A stretch of DNA of 6,740 nucleotides from Physcocola sp002396385 (GTDB taxonomy: Bacteria > Bacteroidota > Bacteroidia > Bacteroidales > Paludibacteraceae). Below the pieces are notes generated by a model. It did no database searches. It saw only the letters and a program-made list of their open reading frames with translations, and was not told the DNA's origin. Every line of letters starts with the position of its first letter. Position 1 is the first letter of the stretch. The position numbers and the translations under genes are program-made. The stretch covers positions 1 through 6,740 of the forward strand of contig CAMNDM010000081.1 in the NCBI GenBank assembly GCA_946535435.1. Direction: 5' to 3'. Shown in pieces: positions 5,901 to 6,740 of the stretch.

Positions 5901-6740
5901 CATCAGGCTGGTGGCCGATTTGAAGGGGATGGTGTATACAAACGGCGAGAAGTCGACACACGCCTACTTGAAGATAGCGGGAGGCGCAAAAGTTGACACC
6001 GCCGACCTGAATACTGAAAATCTGGGCGGAAAGGACGTTTTCGCCTCCATTGTTTCCGCTTCAGAAATCACCGAATGCGGCACGCCTGCCATAGAGCTGC
6101 ACCGCACCAAAATAGACTCCGTCTTCAACAAAAAGGACAGCATTTGGGAACGGGTCAACGTCGACACCGTAGTGGCCAAACTGCCTGTTTCGGTCTATTC
6201 GGTATACGACAACCAGCAGTACGGACACGGTTTTAAAGGCTGGGGCGCATTCGCCTGCAACGGCAACGAACCCGATTCCGTCATCAACCCCGCGAACGTT
6301 ACAATAGACCAGAAAAAGTACGAGATCCAGTCAGCGGATGGAGAAGCCGCAAAAGTAGGCAAAAACTATAACACGAACACCTTTTACCTGTTGAACTACG
6401 ATTCCAGAAACCAGCGTTACACCGCCGGTTTTGGCGACATCTATGTCGGGCGCAGGAATGCCAGTTCGTCACGCTATGCGAATCCGGAGATAGAGATTGA
6501 CGTGCTGGACCTCCCGAAAGACAACCACGCCATGGTAGCCCCCTATATTATGAGCGAGACGGAGACCTCTTCCAACAATGAGAAACTGGGGTTGACGTGT
6601 GCCGGAGTGGGCGGCGGCACCTCAAGTTCCAACACGAAGAACACTTTTGGAATTTTGGACGTGAACGGTGACCGCTATCCCGACTGGATAACAACGACCG
6701 ACAACCTGTTTTCGGCCTACTATACCGACGGACTCGGCAA
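2920..6740 (+). CDS. Giant SpvB/TcaC-type lipoprotein, TcB/Rhs-like front half (3' end outside window)
   Basis: The frame starts at ATG 2920 (ATGA overlap with the previous stop) and stays open to the window end: 1273 complete codons, no stop. Residues 1-17 are a lipoprotein signal with lipobox LASC (C17). QHEQ after the Cys is only weakly acidic, so a surface-export signal is uncertain. A charged linker (18-76) leads to a ZU5-like domain at about 77-200 (VPAEGL, YRFLPHGEHF, a Trp strand, THFTD at 192-196). An SpvB/TcaC N-terminal domain follows: IPF 248-250, GMGP 258-261, TYSSEGG, GYGWSV 277-282, RWGVPRYN, TESYLFNGEQ and DAHGNCVTYEYE at 390-401. FG-GAP/VCBS-like calcium loops sit at 585-593 (DIDGDNLPD), 671-679 and 1247-1255. 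Beta-sandwich segments at about 742-827 and 866-947 end in WSPVI and WQPMI; GHGFKGWG at 1102-1109 is another family motif. Relatives are Tc-toxin B subunits and bacterial SpvB/Rhs proteins that encapsulate or present a C-terminal toxin. That end is unseen, so no toxin activity is claimed. Confidence 0.88.
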   Translation, partial: MKKSVLYIFSAFLLASCQHEQPATTARVTSQQKEAVVVMRQDDKTVVRKDSVVVCSKTGRSEENNSTKRKKFKGGVDDTLSLGDAKLCVPAEGLKKEAVLSITPLDSASLPAVPAGLANVTAGGGGYRFLPHGEHFKRFAKVVIPFDSVRIPKGYTAKDIRTYYFDENSGRWTVLPKDSIDEAKQVASALTTHFTDMINGIITVPETPEAQGYAPTTISDIKAADPSAGILPVQAPQPNNNGTVSLQIPFNFPKERAGMGPNVSVTYSSEGGSSWCGYGWSVNTPCITIDTRWGVPRYNAKTETESYLFNGEQFTDRTYRGDFAGKPREANKRFYLRRETDFAEIVRKGDAPTNYTWEVKHLDGTTDFYKAVEADSHGNIAKWGLAKTTDAHGNCVTYEYENADKTAYIKSINYTGFGGQKGAYTLRFNRNGDRLDFTSSGRNGVLQFDKQQLTSIDVLLDDKVFRSYKFEYATGRFGKTLLMAVAETDDQGNELYRNSFRYKDPLITSDMFGETVELKTEYTPGNSKMRGTKDYSNEFRMLGGSSSSGFSGGGGMNVGFGTMAFAGGGFNYTKNESYGNVEFIDIDGDNLPDKVYTMGSQVKYQKALITGDQTLSFSEKRAIKGINKLTYTVTETRSPSEDVGVGYWGVTAGATFTQAHESSKTKIYSYDFNSDGLVDFAVNGVVYFNHLEDGKPVFESHSKNTPNPMQGANVLWSYGLIADTASARKKLEQEFPLVDAVRTWRAPFAGSVTYEAPVSVGDASKDGVRYMVQLNSKKLHKGKLSAGGSAAIKGTQKVKKGDRLYFRLQSNYSGTGDECEWSPVIKYDSVDVPLTNENGIDYKAYSADGDFIAGNSGIAGYSKPCKLRICGPLRKGVLSEDVRLTVAKITATDTTYVVDRTLPATEEVEEEVTFDDELKAGEAAYYKFALLNSTQIDHGKLDWQPMIVRTNQLGYTDTLHFSPQRTMFNKVCKLSGPYTLPDFTDTVNTYTSDSIRLVADLKGMVYTNGEKSTHAYLKIAGGAKVDTADLNTENLGGKDVFASIVSASEITECGTPAIELHRTKIDSVFNKKDSIWERVNVDTVVAKLPVSVYSVYDNQQYGHGFKGWGAFACNGNEPDSVINPANVTIDQKKYEIQSADGEAAKVGKNYNTNTFYLLNYDSRNQRYTAGFGDIYVGRRNASSSRYANPEIEIDVLDLPKDNHAMVAPYIMSETETSSNNEKLGLTCAGVGGGTSSSNTKNTFGILDVNGDRYPDWITTTDNLFSAYYTDGLG

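Noticed and set aside
2920..6740. Calling the large gene an ADP-ribosyltransferase because of the SpvB resemblance
   Set aside because: Only the N-terminal SpvB/TcaC domain is seen. The catalytic ADP-ribosyltransferase domain of Salmonella SpvB is at the C-terminus, and no such domain is in the visible part; the C-terminus is outside the window.

Overview
The window looks like part of a Bacteroidota chromosome, most likely Bacteroidales. Four things point there: a TAnnTTTG promoter element, weak or absent Shine-Dalgarno sequences, a signal peptide followed by Gln, and a protein ending in a type IX secretion system (T9SS) C-terminal sorting domain with a YPNP motif. Everything supportable is on the plus strand and forms one compact four-gene operon. 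Its last gene runs off the right edge.

Layout. Positions 1-66 hold a 12-bp direct repeat and a Bacteroidetes-type promoter. Positions 67-243 are an untranslated leader, or less likely an N-terminal extension of the first gene. Positions 244-975 and 972-1694 encode two small outer-membrane beta-barrel proteins that align along their whole length and appear to be diverged tandem paralogues. Positions 1691-2923 encode a 410-residue secreted protein with a central module known from T9SS cargo and a T9SS type A sorting domain. From 2920 to the window end runs an uninterrupted frame of more than 1270 codons. It encodes a lipoprotein with a ZU5-like domain, an SpvB/TcaC-type N-terminal domain, TcdB-middle-like calcium-loop (FG-GAP/VCBS-like) segments and repeated beta-sandwich segments. 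This is the front half of the Tc-toxin B / Rhs type architecture.

All three gene junctions are the same four-base ATGA start/stop overlap, so the genes are probably translationally coupled and their products made together. All four products carry export signals: two are predicted outer-membrane barrels, one a T9SS cargo and one a lipoprotein. A reasonable inference is a cell-surface apparatus in which a very large SpvB/Rhs-like lipoprotein is displayed or released with the help of two dedicated barrels and a T9SS-delivered partner. The C-terminus of the large protein, where Rhs repeats and any toxin domain would lie, is outside the window, so its activity cannot be judged. No RNA genes, insertion sequences, CRISPR arrays or terminators were seen.
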